17,148 nucleotides of DNA from NCBI GenBank assembly GCA_030064795.1, contig JASJEI010000207.1, positions 1 to 17,148 on the forward strand, written 5' to 3'. The stretch is from Pleurocapsa sp. MO_226.B13. GTDB taxonomy: Bacteria; Cyanobacteriota; Cyanobacteriia; Cyanobacteriales; Xenococcaceae. The notes beneath the pieces were generated by a model. It searched no databases. It was given only the letters and a program-made list of their open reading frames with translations, and was not told the origin of the DNA. Below are positions 14,174 to 17,148 of this stretch, in pieces (position 1 is the first letter of the stretch; every line of letters starts with the position of its first letter). Position numbers and translations under genes: made by a program.

Positions 14174-17148
14174 GATTTACCCCAACCAACCATCGCAATC
14201 CCTGCCCAATCTGCCAGGACGCTTCTGGAGACTGTCGAACTACCCCAGATCACCTAATTCTCTGCCACAGCTTCATAGACCTCGATTCGGGTATAGCTGG
14301 CTTTAAATGGACTAAAGTATCTTCCAATGGCGTTTGGGGGGTTCACGTTCCTGACAATGGCAAGGAATTCGATCGGGAACAATACGAGCGTTATTTGGCT
14401 CAGAAACAAGCCCAAGAGCGCGATCAAAAACAGTTTTTAGCTGACAATGCCCTTGATGCCGATGGCAGAGATCGAGCCATCAGAAAGCTAGCCCGTCATG
14501 TTGGATTAAACAGTCGCGACCGTAAAGATCTAACTCGTAGAGGATTGAGCGACGCGAAGATCGAAGCTGGTCTATTTTTCTCGCTCGATCCTTGGAAACG
14601 GTTTAATTTAGACCTACCTGAGAATTTGCCAGGAATTCATGAAAAAGGCGATCACTTTGCTACCAAAGATACTGGTTATGCCTGTCCCATCTTCGATAAA
14701 GAGGGACGGGCGATCGGTTGGCAGCTTCGAGTGGAGGGAGTAACAAAGGGCAACAAGTACAAATGGGCTAAAGGTACATTCTCATCTCATTTACCAAATG
14801 GCGAACTACCTCTTACCGTAGTCAAGCCTAACCTCAATTCTTCTAAAACGCTTTATTTATCTGAGGGCATACTCAAACCTTATATAGCTAGTTATCTTCA
14901 CAATATAGCCGTTTGTGGGGCTGCTAATAACGGTTATTTTTCTGGCAGCCCAAAGCAGTTAACGGAAACAGTCTCCGACTATGAGGAACTGGCCATCGCT
15001 CCTGACGGTGGCGATGTAATAAATCCGCAGGTCATGCAGCGGTGGCAGAGGCAAATTGATTTTCTCAAGCGATTTAATAAACCGATTAAGATCCTGTGGT
15101 GGGGACAGGTAGAAAAGACCGATGGCGATCTTGATGAAATTGATTCGGTTACTTTTTCAAATGCCGAGTATCTGACACCAGAGGAATTCAGTCAAATAGC
15201 AGAGTCACGCTGCAAAGTTGTCGAAGTTGAACGATGGAAAAAACAACAGGAGGCAGCTAAAAACAAAACCTGGGAGCAACTAACTAGTTTGACTGCTAAA
15301 CCCTGGTTAGAAGTAAACACTCCCGACCTTAACGAAATCGGGTTAGAAAATAAGCTAGAGCGAGGACATATTTATTTATTGAAGAGTGCAAAATCTACGG
15401 GCAAAACTAAGACAGTAATACCATTTGTCGAGAAGTTTACTAATATTTACTCCTGGTTCAATCGTATTGCTTTAGGGCGGGAAGAATGTCACAAATTAGG
15501 ACTCGATTATAAGGAGGATTTAAAGAGTTATCAAGGATTTTTAAAGGCTGGCTTTTGTGCCAACAGTAGCTACCAATTTAATCCCGTCAATCTGAAAAAC
15601 AATGGCTTGCTTTTAGGCGATGAATCCGACCAACTTTTTAGCTATTTATTCGAGTCTATCTGCAACAAAAACGGCATCAGACCAGCTATTCTAAAAGCTT
15701 TTGAGGCGCATTTAAAAGCAGCGATTGCAGGAGATGGCATGGCGTTATTCATGTCAGCCGATAACAGCGATATCGAGTATGAATTCCTCAAGCAAATTAC
15801 TCCCCCTGGCTGTGAAGTTAGGGTAATAGTAAATCACTACCAACCGCCAAAAGGTCTGGTTAATTTTGACGTTTCAAATACTCCCGATGGTTCAATTGAT
15901 AAGTTAGTCGATCACCTGAAAAATGGCATTCCTTGTTTCGTTATCGATGATATCAAAAACGGAGTCAAAGGCGGTAAATCAATTGCCGAATATGTTAGAA
16001 ATACTCTGCCAGATCAAGCCGGTTCGATTGTAGAAATTAACTCGGATACTTCTGGCAGCGAAGAGATTAAAAACTATCTTAAAAACATTAACCAGGCATC
16101 AAAAGATACTTTGTTGCTAATCTGTTCGCCTAGCGTTATCTCTGGAATTAGTATTGAAAACGGACATTTTCAACAGGGGTATGGTTTTTACAATGGGGTT
16201 CTGACTACCAAAGAAGCCAGTCAAAGCTTGGTTAGGGTTCGTGGATTGTCCAATTTAACAGTTTGGGCAGCCAAAAAAGGATTTACTTGGAGGAGCGATC
16301 GCTCTTTGACTCCAGAGGGAATTAAGGGATATTACCAACGGAATTACAACAGCAACAGTAAATATCTCTCCAGCTTTGACGTAGACTACGATCCGCTAAC
16401 TGATGAGTGGTCTAGCCCTTGGTTCGAGCTTTATTGTAAATATGCCGCCTATCGCAATTTATCCATGAGCGATCTTAGATTGAGGCTTAGAGAGAAGCTG
16501 GAAGAGGAAGGATACACGATTGAGTTAGTAGCTCCAGAGCCTCAAGAGGATACAGAACTCAAGCTTAAAGAGTCTTGGGGTAATATTAACCTCGAACGAG
16601 CGACGAGGATTGAATCGGCAAATATTCTGACTGACGAGGAACTAGAAAAATTGTCCAATAGTAAGGAAACTCCTACTCCCTCACAGCAGCTAGATCTTGA
16701 AAAGACTATATTGCTAAAACGATACGGACAACATTTAATTGATGCAGTTACCCACATAGATAAGTACACGGGAGAAACTTTGACGGGGTATGCTGCCTTG
16801 TACCTCAAAGATGACGGCGGTTCGTGGTATCGCCAATTAAAGCAACTTTATTATCTGATTGATAATTACGACGAGGCGGTTAGAAGCGATCGCCATAGGG
16901 AAAGTCAGCAAGAATTTCACGGTACTAGATTGGGGAGCGATATTAGCTGGAATGCCCGAAAACGCAAATGTCGTCTGCATTTAGGGGTGGACAAGCTACT
17001 CGATACCGAATGGCGAAACTCCCAAGAATACGAGCAACTAGCCAGCCTAGCTAAAAAATCCCACTGCCGAGTTAAAGATACGATTGGATTGTCGGTTAAA
17101 AAATTAACTCCCGCGCAGGTTTACACCGAACTAATCCGCCAGCTTGGG
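14170..17148 (+). CDS. CyRepA1-like plasmid replication protein (primase/helicase-like), 3' end outside window
   Basis: 993 codons are open to the last base, with no stop reached. GTG 14170 is chosen because GGAAGG lies six bases upstream and a TAG blocks the frame at 14143. The N-terminus has a CHC2-like zinc cluster, NPCPICQDASGDC...LILCH (C12, C15, C22, C32/H33). Next comes a DUF3854/TOPRIM-like domain with YLSEGILKP (E232), APDGGDV (D279, D282) and WWGQVEKTDGDLDEID (about 308-325). A superfamily-2-type helicase domain follows, with Walker A SAKSTGKT (406-413), Walker B LLLGDESD (480-487) and a QSLVRVRG arginine motif (685-692). This combination is that of the cyanobacterial plasmid replication proteins named CyRepA1, of which Synechocystis Slr7037 on pSYSA is an example known to me. 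It probably primes and unwinds plasmid DNA. It diverges from the HTH operon and is likely controlled by the leader structures upstream. Confidence 0.87.
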   Translation, partial: MRFTPTNHRNPCPICQDASGDCRTTPDHLILCHSFIDLDSGIAGFKWTKVSSNGVWGVHVPDNGKEFDREQYERYLAQKQAQERDQKQFLADNALDADGRDRAIRKLARHVGLNSRDRKDLTRRGLSDAKIEAGLFFSLDPWKRFNLDLPENLPGIHEKGDHFATKDTGYACPIFDKEGRAIGWQLRVEGVTKGNKYKWAKGTFSSHLPNGELPLTVVKPNLNSSKTLYLSEGILKPYIASYLHNIAVCGAANNGYFSGSPKQLTETVSDYEELAIAPDGGDVINPQVMQRWQRQIDFLKRFNKPIKILWWGQVEKTDGDLDEIDSVTFSNAEYLTPEEFSQIAESRCKVVEVERWKKQQEAAKNKTWEQLTSLTAKPWLEVNTPDLNEIGLENKLERGHIYLLKSAKSTGKTKTVIPFVEKFTNIYSWFNRIALGREECHKLGLDYKEDLKSYQGFLKAGFCANSSYQFNPVNLKNNGLLLGDESDQLFSYLFESICNKNGIRPAILKAFEAHLKAAIAGDGMALFMSADNSDIEYEFLKQITPPGCEVRVIVNHYQPPKGLVNFDVSNTPDGSIDKLVDHLKNGIPCFVIDDIKNGVKGGKSIAEYVRNTLPDQAGSIVEINSDTSGSEEIKNYLKNINQASKDTLLLICSPSVISGISIENGHFQQGYGFYNGVLTTKEASQSLVRVRGLSNLTVWAAKKGFTWRSDRSLTPEGIKGYYQRNYNSNSKYLSSFDVDYDPLTDEWSSPWFELYCKYAAYRNLSMSDLRLRLREKLEEEGYTIELVAPEPQEDTELKLKESWGNINLERATRIESANILTDEELEKLSNSKETPTPSQQLDLEKTILLKRYGQHLIDAVTHIDKYTGETLTGYAALYLKDDGGSWYRQLKQLYYLIDNYDEAVRSDRHRESQQEFHGTRLGSDISWNARKRKCRLHLGVDKLLDTEWRNSQEYEQLASLAKKSHCRVKDTIGLSVKKLTPAQVYTELIRQLG

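Noticed and set aside
14008..14253. Minus-strand open frame of 81 codons across the replication-gene start
   Set aside because: It is the mirror of the replication-gene frame and its leader, starts at GTG without a ribosome-binding site, and its product resembles nothing. An antisense RNA there is possible but a protein is not supported.

Overview
The window looks like part of a cyanobacterial plasmid. It is AT-rich and carries seven copies of the HIP1 octamer GCGATCGC (1776, 7061, 9906, 13172, 13580, 16295, 16886), which is typical of cyanobacterial DNA. It encodes a large plasmid replication protein resembling the cyanobacterial CyRepA1 family. It also carries conjugation-type genes (a MobF relaxase-helicase and a TrwB/TraD-like coupling protein) and two insertion sequences. 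No rRNA, tRNA or CRISPR array was seen.

Layout, left to right. (1) 11-4370: a MobF relaxase-helicase gene that is broken at both ends. Its N-terminal catalytic part is missing. Its C-terminal tail is cut off by an IS4-family element (2217-4247) with perfect 15-bp terminal repeats and a 10-bp target duplication. (2) 4457-6921: a small putative ribbon-helix-helix protein, a small hydrophilic protein and the coupling ATPase, all on the + strand, an order that recalls relaxosome loci. (3) 6940-9065: an IS1634-like element with unusually long imperfect inverted repeats of about 170 bp and a likely TTTAAT duplication. It has landed exactly between the Shine-Dalgarno sequence and the start codon of the next gene. 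(4) 9070-12118: three membrane-anchored proteins. The middle one is an AAA+ ATPase built from a single Clp/Hsp100 D2-type module, and the outer two have one membrane segment, a low-complexity linker and an extracytoplasmic-looking domain. I do not recognise this trio as a named system, and it is the best candidate here for something undescribed. (5) 12139-13837, minus strand: a compact four-gene operon. In transcription order it holds an HTH regulator, an unknown small protein, a receiver-like protein with Glu at the phosphoacceptor site, and a one-segment membrane protein. (6) 13838-17148: a control region, then the replication gene, which runs off the window.

How the parts may work together. 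The + strand block 1-12118 appears to be a transfer module that has been decaying: relaxase beheaded, tail lost, and the operon cut by a second IS. The right part is the replication and control module. The HTH operon and the replication gene diverge from a 56-bp region made of a perfect 20-bp inverted repeat that carries a TATAAT box in each arm. The replication gene's ribosome-binding site lies inside a hairpin, and a possible 25-codon leader peptide overlaps its start. These arrangements suggest copy-number control, but that is inference from sequence alone.
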